Positions 25,993 through 35,482 of a stretch of 64,000 bases of DNA are shown in pieces (the stretch's first letter is position 1; each line of letters begins with the position of its first letter). Origin of the DNA: Brevibacterium iodinum ATCC 49514. Lineage in GTDB: Bacteria; Actinomycetota; Actinomycetes; Actinomycetales; Brevibacteriaceae. Made by a program: the position numbers and the translations under genes. The notes beneath the pieces were generated by a model, which saw nothing but the letters and a program-made list of their open reading frames with translations, did not search any database and was not told the DNA's origin. The stretch is taken from assembly GCF_900169265.1 (NCBI RefSeq), contig NZ_FXYX01000011.1:1-64000 (forward strand), in the 5' to 3' direction.

Positions 25993-26859
25993 GTGGAGGA
26001 AGCGGCGTCTGCCTCGAGTGCTGGCGTCGCCTCGGGTGACGCCTCCGAGAATAACGCCGCACGGGGATTCCAGGTGCGGTTGGACAACTTCACCGGCCCC
26101 TTCGACCTGCTGCTCGGTCTGATCTCGAAACGACGCCTCGACGTCACAGAGATCGCACTCGCCGAGGTGACCGATGAGTTCATCGCCTACACCACAGAGC
26201 TGAAGGACCAGGCGAACCTCGCCGAGATCTCCCAGTTCCTCCTTGTCGCAGCGACCCTGCTCGATCTCAAGACGGCCCGGCTGCTGCCGCACGAAGACGG
26301 TGAAGAGGTCCTCGACCTCGAGCTGCTCGAGGCCCGAGACCTCCTCTTCGCCCGGCTGCTGCAGTACAAGGCATACAAGTCCGTGTCCGGTTACCTGGCC
26401 GAGGCGATGGCCGCTGGCTCCATCCGCGCCCCACGCGATGTCGCCCTCGAACCGGAGTTCCAAGACGTGCTGCCGCCGCTGAAGCTGAACATCGGACCCG
26501 GCGAACTGGCCGGAATCTTCGCCACCGTGCTCCAACGCGATCACACCCCGCCCAGCGTCGCCGTCGACCATATCCACTTACCGCTCGTGAGCGTCTCCGA
26601 GCAGCGCGGGCACATCCTGTCCCTGCTGCGCGCCGGAGACGTCGACTTCCAGGACCTGCTCGAAACGGCCGAGAACACCCTGGTCGTCGTCGCGAGATTC
26701 CTCGCCCTGCTCGAACTGTTCAAGGTCGGCCTCTGCGACTTCGACCAGCCCGAACCCCTGGGTCGGCTGCTCATCCACCGGACCGAGATGAACGAAGACG
26801 GAGTCGACCTGCGCACCGAAGGCGACTGGAGCGGCGACGAAGAAGGGGAACACTCATGA
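25993..26859 (+). CDS. scpA: segregation and condensation protein A
   Basis: 288 aa kleisin subunit of the SMC condensin complex, GTG start 17 bp after parA. After a short Ala/Ser-rich leader the ScpA core begins FQVRLDNFTGPFDLLLGLIS. LAEVTDEFIAYT and FLLVAATLLDLKTARLLP are conserved N-terminal kleisin segments. The C-terminal winged-helix end (VVVARFLALLELFKVGLCDF) binds the SMC head. ATGA overlap with scpB. Confidence 0.92.
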   Translation: MEEAASASSAGVASGDASENNAARGFQVRLDNFTGPFDLLLGLISKRRLDVTEIALAEVTDEFIAYTTELKDQANLAEISQFLLVAATLLDLKTARLLPHEDGEEVLDLELLEARDLLFARLLQYKAYKSVSGYLAEAMAAGSIRAPRDVALEPEFQDVLPPLKLNIGPGELAGIFATVLQRDHTPPSVAVDHIHLPLVSVSEQRGHILSLLRAGDVDFQDLLETAENTLVVVARFLALLELFKVGLCDFDQPEPLGRLLIHRTEMNEDGVDLRTEGDWSGDEEGEHS

Positions 26860-27509
26860 TCGATGACGAGATCCTCGCCGGCATCGAGGCCGTGCTCATG
26901 ATCACCGATTCGGCCGTGACCGCCGACGACCTCGCAGGCTCCCTCGGCCTCGACGAAGACACCGTCCTCGAAGCCATCCGCATCCTCAAGGCCGACTACG
27001 ACGGGGATGAGGACCACCGCCAGCGCGGGTTCGAGATCCGTCACGTCGCCGGCGGTTTCCGCATCTTCTCCCGCGGCGACTACCACGAAGTCGTCAAGGA
27101 CTTCCTCACCGCCGGGCAGAGTGCGAAACTCTCCCAAGCCGCACTCGAGACCCTTGCGGTCATCGCCTACCGGCAGCCGATCTCCCGGCCCCGCATCGCT
27201 GCCATCCGCGGAGTCAGCGTCGACGGCGTCATCCGCACCCTGCTGCTGCGGGGACTCATCGTCGAAGCCGGCAAGGAGGCGACCACCTCGGCGCTGCTCT
27301 ATGCCACCACGCCGCAGTTCCTCGACACGATGGGCATGAACGCGATCGACGACCTGCCCGATATCGCCCCCTACCTGCCCGAAGACGCCGACGTCGCCGA
27401 ACTCGGCTCGCAGGACACCGAAGTGCTCGCCGAGATCGACGGCGCCCTCGACGACGATCTTGACGACGATTCCGATTCGACCGCCGAGATGTCACGAGTC
27501 GCTGATTGA
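26856..27509 (+). CDS. scpB: segregation and condensation protein B
   Basis: 217 aa, ATG at 26856 overlapping the scpA stop. Two winged-helix domains: the first starts EILAGIEAVLMITDSAVTAD; the second includes LSQAALETLAVIAYRQPISR, the most conserved ScpB segment, then GVSVDGVIRTLLLRGLI. Forms a dimer that embraces ScpA in the SMC complex. The final 40 residues are acidic. Confidence 0.93.
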   Translation: MIDDEILAGIEAVLMITDSAVTADDLAGSLGLDEDTVLEAIRILKADYDGDEDHRQRGFEIRHVAGGFRIFSRGDYHEVVKDFLTAGQSAKLSQAALETLAVIAYRQPISRPRIAAIRGVSVDGVIRTLLLRGLIVEAGKEATTSALLYATTPQFLDTMGMNAIDDLPDIAPYLPEDADVAELGSQDTEVLAEIDGALDDDLDDDSDSTAEMSRVAD

Positions 27510-27526
27510 TTTGAGAGAATGGATGT

Positions 27527-28387
27527 ATGAGTCCCTACCGTGATCACCGCGCCCCCGGCGGGCGCCAGAACCGACCCAGCCGAAAACAGCGCGCAGCGAC
27601 GGCGAATCAGGCCTCGAACAAGGGCGGTTCGGGAGCCGGTCAGACATCAGACGCCCACGTCAGCGGGGGTGTGCGACTGCAGAAGGTGCTCGCCGAGGCG
27701 GGACTGGGATCACGCCGTTCCTGTGAGCAGCTCATCGCCGATGGCCGCGTCGAGGTCGACGGGTCCATCGTCACCGAACTCGGCACCCGGATCGACCCCG
27801 AAACACAGTCCGTGTACGTGGACACAGTGAGAATTTCGACACAGACCAAGAAGGTCTACCTCGTGCTCAACAAACCCGCGGGAGTCGTGTCGACCATGAG
27901 CGACCCCGAGGGCCGTCCCTGCCTGGCCGACTACGTGCGGAACAACAACGAACGCCTCTTCCACGTCGGCCGTCTCGACACCGAGACCGAGGGCATCATC
28001 CTGCTCACCAACGACGGGGAGCTGAGCAACCGCCTGGCCCACCCGCGCTACGAGATCCCGAAGACCTACCTCGCGAAGGTCAAGGGGCAGTTGGCGAAGG
28101 ATGCCGGTGCCATCCTCAAGGCCGGAATCGACCTCGAAGACGGGTTCGTCAAGGTCGACGACTTCAAGCTCGTCGATTCGACCCCGGGCAAGTCCGTCGT
28201 CGAACTCACCCTCCATTCCGGCCGCAACCGCATCGTGCGCCGCCTGCTCGCCGAGATCGGCCACCCGGTGGAGCGCCTCGTGCGGCTGAAGTTCGGACCG
28301 ATCGTCCTCGACGAGCAGAAGCAGGGCAAGATCCGCCCGCTGCGCTCCGATGAGGTCGGTGCGCTGTTCGAGGCCGTCGGTCTGTGA
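27527..28387 (+). CDS. rluB: 23S/16S rRNA pseudouridine synthase (RsuA/RluB family)
   Basis: 286 aa. A basic disordered leader (about 1-45) precedes an S4 domain (VRLQKVLAEAGLGSRRSCEQ). The catalytic domain has HVGRLDTETEGIILLTNDGE with the catalytic Asp in GRLDT, then RYEIPKTYLAKVKG and LHSGRNRIVRRLLAEIGH. Start ATG 27527 lies 6 bases after GAGAAT, so the message may be leaderless. RluB versus RsuA specificity cannot be settled here. Confidence 0.88.
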   Translation: MSPYRDHRAPGGRQNRPSRKQRAATANQASNKGGSGAGQTSDAHVSGGVRLQKVLAEAGLGSRRSCEQLIADGRVEVDGSIVTELGTRIDPETQSVYVDTVRISTQTKKVYLVLNKPAGVVSTMSDPEGRPCLADYVRNNNERLFHVGRLDTETEGIILLTNDGELSNRLAHPRYEIPKTYLAKVKGQLAKDAGAILKAGIDLEDGFVKVDDFKLVDSTPGKSVVELTLHSGRNRIVRRLLAEIGHPVERLVRLKFGPIVLDEQKQGKIRPLRSDEVGALFEAVGL

Positions 28388-29532
28388 GAGTCCACATCAT
28401 CGGCACCGGCCTGCTCGGTGCCAGCCTGGGGTTGGCGCTGGGCGCAAAGGGCCATCAGGTGACCCTCGAAGACACCTCACCGACCGCTCAGCAGCTCGCC
28501 GCGGATCTCGGTGCCGGTCAGGTCGTCAATCCCACCGAAGAACTCGCCGAGGCGGCCGACCCGACCGTCGCCGCCGACGCGACATCGCCTGCCGCGCACC
28601 CGGACATCGTCGTCGTGGCAACCCCGCCCGACGTCGCCGCACGGGTCATCGCCTCGGCGCTCGAGGACTACCCGAACGCAACGGTCACCGACGTCGCCAG
28701 CGTGAAGACGCGCCTCCTCGAAGCGGTGCGCGAATTGGTCACAGAACCTCAGCTCGATCGCTATATCGGCTGCCATCCGATGGCCGGACGCGAGAAGTCC
28801 GGAGCGATCGCCGCCCAGTCGGACCTGTTCACGGCCCGTCCCTGGGTGATCTGCTCGGATGAGCAAACCCCGGCCGACCGCCTCGGCGAGGTCATCGCCA
28901 TGGCCGAAGATACGGGTGCCTCGGTGCTCCACCTGGATCCGCGCATCCACGATGCCGCGGTCGCGAAGGTCTCGCACGTGCCGCAGATCGTGTCATCCCT
29001 CGTCGCCTCCCAACTGCGTCACGCGCCTCTGGAGGAGATCTCGCTGGCCGGGCAGGGACTGCGCGATGTCACCCGCATCGCCGCTTCGGACCCGGGACTG
29101 TGGACGCAGATCCTGACCGGAAACGCCGAAGAGGTCCGCTCCGTGCTCATCGATCTGCGCACCGAGCTCGACGAGGTCATCGGCGCACTCGAACTCGGAC
29201 CCGGGTCGACGGGACTGCTCGCCAAGGCGATCGCTTTGGGCAACGAGGGACACGACCGGATTCCCGGAAAGCACGGGCAGCCGCCGACCACCTATGCTGT
29301 TGTCACGATCCTGGTTCCGGATACGCCCGGAATGCTGGCCCGGCTGTTCAAGGACATCGGCGACCTCGGCGTCAATGTCGAGGACTTCCGGATGGATCAC
29401 GCCTCCGGTCGGAAACTGGGCATGGTCGACGTGTCCGTGGTCCCGGCCATCCAGCAGGAGCTGGAGATCGGATTGCTGTCGAAGGGATGGCAGATCCCCG
29501 AATCCGCCATCGAGAAAGAAGGAACTGCATGA
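28384..29532 (+). CDS. tyrA: prephenate dehydrogenase with C-terminal ACT domain
   Basis: 382 aa, GTG start in a GTGA overlap. Oxidative decarboxylation of prephenate (or arogenate) in tyrosine synthesis. The NAD(P) Rossmann motif is HIIGTGLLGASLGLAL at residues 3-18. VTDVASVKTRLLE, YIGCHPMAGREKSG (catalytic His) and LHLDPRIHDAAVAKVSHVPQ follow. An ACT regulatory domain occupies about 305-375 (VTILVPDTPGMLARLFKDIG), suggesting feedback control by tyrosine. Overlaps cmk by 4 bp. Confidence 0.9.
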   Translation: MRVHIIGTGLLGASLGLALGAKGHQVTLEDTSPTAQQLAADLGAGQVVNPTEELAEAADPTVAADATSPAAHPDIVVVATPPDVAARVIASALEDYPNATVTDVASVKTRLLEAVRELVTEPQLDRYIGCHPMAGREKSGAIAAQSDLFTARPWVICSDEQTPADRLGEVIAMAEDTGASVLHLDPRIHDAAVAKVSHVPQIVSSLVASQLRHAPLEEISLAGQGLRDVTRIAASDPGLWTQILTGNAEEVRSVLIDLRTELDEVIGALELGPGSTGLLAKAIALGNEGHDRIPGKHGQPPTTYAVVTILVPDTPGMLARLFKDIGDLGVNVEDFRMDHASGRKLGMVDVSVVPAIQQELEIGLLSKGWQIPESAIEKEGTA

Positions 29533-30188
29533 GCGTCGTAGCCATTGACGGACCGTCCGGAGTGGGCAAGTCGAGCACCGCCAAGGAGGTGGCGCGGCGA
29601 CTGGGGTACCAGTACCTGGACACCGGTGCGATGTACCGGGCGATGGCGTGGCTGTGCCTCAACCGCGGAGTCACCGACCCCGTCGACGTGCTCGAGCAGG
29701 TACGCGGAGCAGATCTGGAGATCTCGCTCAGCCCCGACGAATTCTTCGTCTCCGTCGACGACATCGACGTCACCGAGGACATCCGCGGTGAGGACGTGTC
29801 GGCGAACGTGCAGACGGTCTCCGGTGTCATCGACGCCCGCGAGGAGCTCATCGAGATGCAGCGGGCCTATATCGCCGCCGCACCCGAAGGCATCGTCGTC
29901 GAGGGCCGGGACATCACCACCGTGGTGGCCCCCGATGCCGATGTGCGCATCCTCATGACCGCCCGCGACGAGGTCCGCGTGGCCCGCCGGGCCAAGGAAG
30001 TGCACGGCAATGCCGACGCCGAGGCGATCGCCGCCACCCAAGACCTCGTCACGGGCCGTGACGCCAAGGACTCCGCCACGACGAGCTTCCTCGAGGCCGC
30101 CGACGGAGTGTTCACACTCGATACCAGTGACATCGACTTCGACCAGGTGGTCGAGACGGTGCTGCAGCTGGTGAAGGACGCACAATGA
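29529..30188 (+). CDS. cmk: cytidylate kinase
   Basis: 219 aa, ATG at 29529 in ATGA overlap with tyrA. The P-loop is [20 protein letters not shown], with the Walker Lys at 14. [16 protein letters not shown] is the CMP-binding segment, and [19 protein letters not shown] the conserved central region. Phosphorylates CMP and dCMP; makes functional sense in the same block as pyrG. The next gene der overlaps by 4 bp, as in many actinobacteria. Confidence 0.94.
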   Translation: MSVVAIDGPSGVGKSSTAKEVARRLGYQYLDTGAMYRAMAWLCLNRGVTDPVDVLEQVRGADLEISLSPDEFFVSVDDIDVTEDIRGEDVSANVQTVSGVIDAREELIEMQRAYIAAAPEGIVVEGRDITTVVAPDADVRILMTARDEVRVARRAKEVHGNADAEAIAATQDLVTGRDAKDSATTSFLEAADGVFTLDTSDIDFDQVVETVLQLVKDAQ

Positions 30189-31696
30189 GCGAATCCGAAT
30201 TCCACGAGACACCCGACGAAGACCTCGTCGATCGTGTCGAAAGCATCAGCGACGAGGAGGCCGAGCAGCGGGCGACCGCGCTCGAGGCCGGACTCGAAAG
30301 CTATGAGCTCGAAGACGAGGACCGTGCGCTGCTGCGCGCCTACGGCTTCGACGAAGACGAAGACGAAGCGCTCGGTGCCGCACCGGTGCTGGCCGTCGTC
30401 GGTCGCCCCAACGTCGGCAAGTCGACGCTGGTCAACCGCATCCTCGGTCGCCGCGAAGCCGTCGTCGAGGACGTTCCGGGCGTCACTCGTGACCGCGTGA
30501 GCTACCGGGCGGAATGGAACACGAAGGAATTCACCCTCGTCGACACCGGCGGCTGGGACCAGGACTCGAAGGGCATGGCCTCGCGCATCGCGATCCAGTC
30601 CGAGGTCGCCGTGGACATGGCCGATGCCGTGCTCCTCGTCGTCGATGCCACGACCGGCCCGACCTCGACCGATGAGATGGTCGTGAAGATGCTGCGCCGG
30701 AAGAAGAAGCCGGTCCTCCTCGCTGCGAACAAGGTCGACGACGAGCGCGGCGAGCTCATGGCCGCCGAACTCTGGGGCTTGGGCCTCGGCCAGCCGTGGA
30801 CCGTCTCGGCTCTGCACGGTCGGGGAGTCGCCGACCTGCTCGACGAAGTGCTCACGATCCTGCCGGAGGTCTCGGCCGTCGACACCCGCGTCGAGGAGGG
30901 CGGACCGCGTCGTGTGGCCCTCGTCGGCCGTCCGAACGTCGGCAAGTCGTCCCTGCTCAACCAGCTCATCGGTTCCGACCGCGTGCTCGTGGACAATGTC
31001 GCAGGCACCACTCGTGACCCTGTCGATGAGCTCATCGAGCTCGGCGGTAAGCAGTGGCGCTTCGTCGACACTGCCGGTATCCGCCGTCGCGCCCATCAGG
31101 CCAGCGGTGCCGACTTCTATGCGGCGCTGCGCACGCAGACTGCGCTCGAACGCGCCGAGGTGGCTCTCGTCCTCATGGAGGTCCAGGATCCCCTGAGCGA
31201 GCAGGACGTCCGCATCGTCACGACCGCCGTTGAGGCGGGACGTGCCGTGGTGCTGGCGTTCAACAAGTGGGATCTGCTCGATGACGAACGTCGCTTCTAT
31301 CTGGAGCGGGAGATCGAACGGGATCTCGGCCATGTGGCGTGGGCGCCGCGCGTGAACATCTCGGCGAAGACCGGACGTCATGCGGAGAAGCTCGTACCGG
31401 CGATGGAGACCGCTCTCGAAGGCTGGGACACCCGTATTCCGACGGGACGACTCAACGCGTTCCTCGGTGAGCTGGTCGCGGCCAACCCGCACCCGGTGCG
31501 CGGCGGTAAGCAGCCGCGCATCCTCTTCGGCACTCAGGCGCAGTCGCGTCCGCCGAAGTTCGTGCTCTTCACCACCGGCTTCCTCGATCCCGGTTACCGC
31601 CGTTTCATCATCCGCCGCCTGCGCGAGACCTTCGGATTCAAGGGCACCCCCATCGAGGTGTCGATGCGCATCCGCGAGAAGCGTCGGAGACGCTGA
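30185..31696 (+). CDS. der: ribosome-associated GTPase Der (EngA)
   Basis: 503 aa with two tandem G domains and a KH-like C-terminus. G1 of the first domain is GRPNVGKS at 73-80, and the second GRPNVGKS is near 248-255. Each is followed by DTGGW or DTAGI (G3); NKVD and NKWD (G4) are present. An acidic N-terminal extension of about 65 residues precedes the first G domain, as in other actinobacterial Der. Required for 50S subunit assembly. Confidence 0.94.
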   Translation: MSESEFHETPDEDLVDRVESISDEEAEQRATALEAGLESYELEDEDRALLRAYGFDEDEDEALGAAPVLAVVGRPNVGKSTLVNRILGRREAVVEDVPGVTRDRVSYRAEWNTKEFTLVDTGGWDQDSKGMASRIAIQSEVAVDMADAVLLVVDATTGPTSTDEMVVKMLRRKKKPVLLAANKVDDERGELMAAELWGLGLGQPWTVSALHGRGVADLLDEVLTILPEVSAVDTRVEEGGPRRVALVGRPNVGKSSLLNQLIGSDRVLVDNVAGTTRDPVDELIELGGKQWRFVDTAGIRRRAHQASGADFYAALRTQTALERAEVALVLMEVQDPLSEQDVRIVTTAVEAGRAVVLAFNKWDLLDDERRFYLEREIERDLGHVAWAPRVNISAKTGRHAEKLVPAMETALEGWDTRIPTGRLNAFLGELVAANPHPVRGGKQPRILFGTQAQSRPPKFVLFTTGFLDPGYRRFIIRRLRETFGFKGTPIEVSMRIREKRRRR

Positions 31697-33067
31697 ATGG
31701 ACGAGGACGAGCAGGCGACGGCGTCGGGCGTCGCTGACGGTGCGGCCGGATCAGCCGGCGATGCCGCGCGCCCGGCCGAGCCTGCACCGTCCTCACAAAC
31801 GGCGGGGGAGACGTCCCAGGCTTTCTTCTCAGCGGGGGATTGGTCCGGTACTGCCGCCTCGGCGACAGTGGGTTCCACTACTTCAGATACAACGGCGGGC
31901 ACAGCTTCTGGAACTTCGGCGGGCGCGGCGGCCGATGAAGCATCCGGTGCCGACTCCGGCACAGCGGGCGAGGCACGCCCCTGGCACGCGCGGCCGCCTG
32001 CACGAGCGCTGATGATCGCGGTGACGCTGGCGGGGCTGGCGTACGCGCTGATGTTCTTCCGCGGACTCCAGGACATCGTGGCTCCGGTGTTCCTCGCGCT
32101 CAACTTCTACATCGTCGTCTACCCGGTCCAGCGGCTGCTCACCAGGATCAAGGTGCCGCGGGCGATCGGGGCGTGCATCTCGGTCGTGCTCGTGCTGTGC
32201 ATGATCTTCGCGTTCTTCGGCCTCACGGCTTGGTCTGTCGCCGAGCTCGTCATCCTCATCCCCAGCTACAGCAACGAACTCGTGGCCACCTACCAGAGCA
32301 CTCTGGCGCTGCTGTCGGACATCGGGGTGACATCCTCGGTGATCCAGCAGCAGCTCTCGGCCTTCGACGTCCGCTCAGTCCTCGACGCCGTCTACCCGCT
32401 GCTGACGAATCTGTCGTCGGTTGCGGGCCTGCTGACCACGGTGATCATGGCGGTGTTCTTCGTGGCGATGGATTCGATGGGCATCGACAAGCGGATGGCG
32501 ATGCTGCTCGATGTGAAGCCCTCGCTGTCGGCGTCGATCGGCGACTTCGCCAGCGGTGTCCGCCGCTACTGGGTGGTGGCGACGGTCTTCGGCCTCATCG
32601 TCGCATTCCTCGACGTCATCGCCTTGGCGATCATCGACGTTCCGCTCATCTGGGTGTGGGGAGTCCTCGCATTCCTGACGAACTACATTCCGAACATCGG
32701 CTTCGTCATTGGCCTGATCCCACCGGCACTGCTGGCGCTGGTCGACAGCGGTTGGCAGTCGGCCCTGTGGGTGGTCATCGCCTACAGCGTGCTCAACTTC
32801 GTCATCCAGGCGATCATCCAGCCGAAGTTCACCGGTGAATCGGTGGGTGTGACTCCGCTGATCTCGTTCCTGTCTCTGCTGTTCTGGGTGTGGATCCTCG
32901 GCTGGCTCGGCGCTCTGCTGGCGTTGCCGGCTACACTGCTCATCAAGGCTCTGCTGGTCGACGCGGATCCAAGAGCCAGGTGGGTCAATATCCTGCTCGC
33001 CTCCGATCCGCATACGGGCCGAGCCGAACTGGTCAAAGGGCTGAAGAAGCCAGTCACCTCTGCCTGA
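31697..33067 (+). CDS. AI-2E family permease
   Basis: 456 aa, ATG directly after the der stop. The first 95 residues are a low-complexity Ala/Ser/Thr/Gly tract. The membrane part shows seven to eight helices arranged as in the AI-2E/TqsA/YdiK family, with LTNYIPNIGFVIGLIPPALLA and the C-terminal GESVGVTPLISFLSLLFWVW motif. Substrates of most members are unknown; export of small molecules or Na+(Li+)/H+ antiport have been reported for the family. No direct evidence for quorum sensing here. Confidence 0.8.
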   Translation: MDEDEQATASGVADGAAGSAGDAARPAEPAPSSQTAGETSQAFFSAGDWSGTAASATVGSTTSDTTAGTASGTSAGAAADEASGADSGTAGEARPWHARPPARALMIAVTLAGLAYALMFFRGLQDIVAPVFLALNFYIVVYPVQRLLTRIKVPRAIGACISVVLVLCMIFAFFGLTAWSVAELVILIPSYSNELVATYQSTLALLSDIGVTSSVIQQQLSAFDVRSVLDAVYPLLTNLSSVAGLLTTVIMAVFFVAMDSMGIDKRMAMLLDVKPSLSASIGDFASGVRRYWVVATVFGLIVAFLDVIALAIIDVPLIWVWGVLAFLTNYIPNIGFVIGLIPPALLALVDSGWQSALWVVIAYSVLNFVIQAIIQPKFTGESVGVTPLISFLSLLFWVWILGWLGALLALPATLLIKALLVDADPRARWVNILLASDPHTGRAELVKGLKKPVTSA

Positions 33068-33202
33068 CGAGTCCCGCGGGCCTGGTCAGAACGCCTGGCG
33101 TTTCGCCTGGTCATGCTCGACTTTACGGCCGGATGAGTCCTGCCATCCTGCGCTTTAGGGTCGGTTGTCCGTGAACCCCTCGCACTGTGGCGGCAGAGTG
33201 GT

Positions 33203-33208
33203 TAGCAT
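33203..33208 (+). promoter_or_regulatory. -10 element directly before the YciO gene
   Basis: TAGCAT at 33203-33208, five bases before ATG 33214. No ribosome-binding site lies between, so the transcript is probably leaderless or has a leader of one to two bases. Confidence 0.45.
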
Positions 33209-33213
33209 GAAGT

Positions 33214-33840
33214 ATGGCGACTCTACTGAATATCCATCCGGAGAACCCGCAGGACCGACTGATCGAGAAGGCCGCTGAGTCACTCAGGAACGGTGGCCTG
33301 ATCGCCTATCCCACGGATTCCTGTTATGCCCTCGGCTGTGCCTTGGACAACAAAGAAGGCATCGAACGGATCACCCGCATCCGCCACCTCGGTTCGAAGC
33401 ACCACTTCACGCTGATGTGCCATGACTTCGCTCAGCTGGGTCAGTTCGTCATCGTAGACAATTCCGATTTCCGAGCTATCAAGTCGATGACGCCGGGGCC
33501 GTACACGTTCATCATGAAGGCGACGAAGGAAGTCCCGCGCCGAATGATGCACCCGAAGAAGCATTCGGTCGGTGCTCGGATTCCGCAGAACGTCACGGCA
33601 CTCGCCCTCGTCGAGGCGATGGGGGAGCCGATCCTGTCCTCGACGCTGCTGCTGCCCGGCGATGAGGATCCACTGACTCACGCCGAGGATGTCATGGACC
33701 AGCTCGGCAACGACCTCGACATCGTCATCGAATCCGGGGTCCCCGGAGTCGTGCCGACCTCGGTCATCGACTTCACCGGACGGTACCCCGAGGTAGCTCG
33801 CGTCGGAGCCGGGGACGTCTCCCGGTTCCAAGACGAGTGA
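33214..33840 (+). CDS. YciO/YrdC-Sua5 family protein
   Basis: 208 aa, a YrdC-fold protein. It has the YciO-type KHHFTLMCHDF segment, TPGPYTFIMKATKEVPRRM, HSVGARIPQ and SSTLLLPGDEDP in place of the STSAN-type motif of genuine TsaC/Sua5. TsaC makes threonylcarbamoyl-AMP for tRNA t6A, but YciO paralogues are weak or different, so a tRNA role should not be assumed. Followed by a bidirectional terminator. Confidence 0.8.
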   Translation: MATLLNIHPENPQDRLIEKAAESLRNGGLIAYPTDSCYALGCALDNKEGIERITRIRHLGSKHHFTLMCHDFAQLGQFVIVDNSDFRAIKSMTPGPYTFIMKATKEVPRRMMHPKKHSVGARIPQNVTALALVEAMGEPILSSTLLLPGDEDPLTHAEDVMDQLGNDLDIVIESGVPGVVPTSVIDFTGRYPEVARVGAGDVSRFQDE

Positions 33841-33914
33841 GACGGCCGGGCACGCCCAACCGAATTGAACGAGTGTGACTGATCGTTCTGAGCGGTCGGA
33901 CCGATCAACTCAGC

Positions 33915-33955
33915 GAAATCTCGCCGAGGTGGCCAGGCCGCCTCGGCGAGATTTC
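33915..33955. terminator. bidirectional terminator between YciO and livF
   Basis: Perfect 15-bp stem: GAAATCTCGCCGAGG at 33915-33929 and CCTCGGCGAGATTTC at 33941-33955, loop 11. It separates convergent genes. The base of the stem is A/T-rich on both sides, so it can act for both strands. It contains the window's recurrent CCGCCTCGGCG motif. Confidence 0.82.
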
Positions 33956-34004
33956 AGTTCGGCCATTGGAATTCCAGAACGGAAAGAAGATCGTCGTGTG
34001 TTCG

Positions 34005-34709
34005 TCAGAGACCGAGGTAGGCCGCCTGCACTTCGGGGTTGTCGAGCAGCCGGGAGGCATCATCAGCGAGGACGATCCGCCCCTCCGCAAGGACGTATCC
34101 TCTGTGGGCGATCGCCAGTGATGCCTTCGCGTTCTGCTCGCTGAGAAGGACGCCGATGCCGTTTCGATTGATCTGAGCGACTGACTCGAGGACCTGCTCC
34201 ACGACGATGGGAGCCAGGCCCATCGACGGCTCATCCAGGATCAGCAGGCTCGGGTCTGACATCAATGCTCGTCCGATTGCGACCATCTGCTGCTGTCCGC
34301 CGGACAGGGAGCCTGCCGGCTGCTTCGCCTTCTCTTTGAGGATCGGAAACATATCGAGCACCTCAGCGTAGACCTCTTCTGTTCGCGATCTGTTCCGGTG
34401 AGGATAAGACCCCAGACGCAGATTCTTCTCCACCGACATCTTGCCGAACAGGTGGCGACCTTCGGGGCAGTGCGCGATACCGGCCTTGACGACGGCATTC
34501 GGGCGAGCTCGATGAAGCTGACGTCCCTCATAGGTGATCGACCCGGCACGAACACGCATCAGTCCGCTGACGGTTCTGAAGAGTGTCGTCTTGCCTGACC
34601 CGTTCGCTCCGAGGACCACGGTGAGCTCACCTGGATTCGCTTTGATGCTCACCCCGTGGAGAACGTTCGTGGCGTCGTACCCGGTGCTGACATTGTCGAG
34701 CGTGAGCAT
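34005..34709 (-). CDS. livF: branched-chain-amino-acid-type ABC transporter ATPase LivF
   Basis: 234 aa. Walker A VVLGANGSGKTTLFR near 30-45, Q-loop, signature GSLSGGQQQMVAIGRAL, Walker B LLILDEPSMGLAP, switch His region VLLSEQNAKASLAIAHRG. Normal length and motifs. Last gene of the transporter operon; ATG overlaps the livG stop region by one base. It converges with the YciO gene across a terminator. Confidence 0.92.
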   Translation of the reverse strand: MLTLDNVSTGYDATNVLHGVSIKANPGELTVVLGANGSGKTTLFRTVSGLMRVRAGSITYEGRQLHRARPNAVVKAGIAHCPEGRHLFGKMSVEKNLRLGSYPHRNRSRTEEVYAEVLDMFPILKEKAKQPAGSLSGGQQQMVAIGRALMSDPSLLILDEPSMGLAPIVVEQVLESVAQINRNGIGVLLSEQNAKASLAIAHRGYVLAEGRIVLADDASRLLDNPEVQAAYLGL

Positions 34710-35482
34710 CAGTTCTCCTCCTGTGCTGTCGAACCGAGATAGGCACGGATGACATCCGGATTCGATTGGATCTCCGCAGGTGCGCCGAGCGCCAGCTTCT
34801 GCCCGTGGTCGAGGACGAGGATCGTGTCCGCGAGGTCCATGATCATCGTCATCTTGTGTTCGACGAGGAGGACTGAGACGCCTCGCTGCGGCAACGACCG
34901 AATGAGGTTGCCGAAATCGACGGTCTCCTCTTCGGGGATGCCGCCGGCGGGTTCGTCGAGCAGCAGCAACTCGGGCTCGGTGGCCAGCGCCATGGCCACT
35001 GCGGTGCGCTTCTGCACCTCCTGCGGAACATTGGACGCGAGATCGTGCCGATATTCCACGACCCCGCAGAACTCAAGAGCTTCCATCGCCTTGTCTTCGT
35101 TGATGCGTGATTCACGACGATGGCGAGGCGTGTGGAAGACCGCGTCGAAGACGTTGGACTTCGAACGGACGATTCGACCGGCCAAGACGTTTTCCAACAG
35201 AGTGCTGTCATCGAACAGGTTCGTTGTCTGGAATGTGCGGGCAATGCCGCCGGCGACAGTCCGGTGTGGGGACGAATGTGTGATGTCCTCACCCTTGAAG
35301 CTGATGGTCCCGGCTGTGGGCCGATAGAAACCATGGACAAGGTTGAACAGCGTTGACTTGCCTGCTCCATTGGGACCGATGACTGCGGTGATCTGACCTG
35401 CCTCGACGTCCAGACTGACGTCCTTGACCGCATCGAGCCCGCCGAAGCGCTTACCGAGGTCTCGTATTTCAAGCATTGTCAT
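34709..35482 (-). CDS. livG: branched-chain-amino-acid-type ABC transporter ATPase LivG, abnormal signature
   Basis: 257 aa, ATG in ATGA overlap with livM. Walker A AVIGPNGAGKSTLFNLVHGF is normal and so is Walker B (LLLLDEPAGGIPEEE), with the switch VLLVEHKMTMIMD. The ABC signature, normally LPYGQQRRLEIARAL in LivG, reads NVPQEVQKRTAVAMAL here, with no glycine at the key position. The partner LivF has a canonical signature, so the pair may have one degenerate ATP site. Sequence around the motif shows no frameshift. Confidence 0.88.
   Translation of the reverse strand: MTMLEIRDLGKRFGGLDAVKDVSLDVEAGQITAVIGPNGAGKSTLFNLVHGFYRPTAGTISFKGEDITHSSPHRTVAGGIARTFQTTNLFDDSTLLENVLAGRIVRSKSNVFDAVFHTPRHRRESRINEDKAMEALEFCGVVEYRHDLASNVPQEVQKRTAVAMALATEPELLLLDEPAGGIPEEETVDFGNLIRSLPQRGVSVLLVEHKMTMIMDLADTILVLDHGQKLALGAPAEIQSNPDVIRAYLGSTAQEEN

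Noticed and set aside
25109..26859. parS centromere sites near parA
   Set aside because: No TGTTTCACGTGAAACA-like sequence was seen and no parB is adjacent.
29867..31492. 541-codon minus-strand frame opposite cmk/der
   Set aside because: Antisense to the conserved Der GTP-binding motifs; no independent support.
31697..33067. Quorum-sensing (AI-2) exporter assignment for the AI-2E family permease
   Set aside because: The family name reflects one member; no luxS or lsr genes are present in the window.
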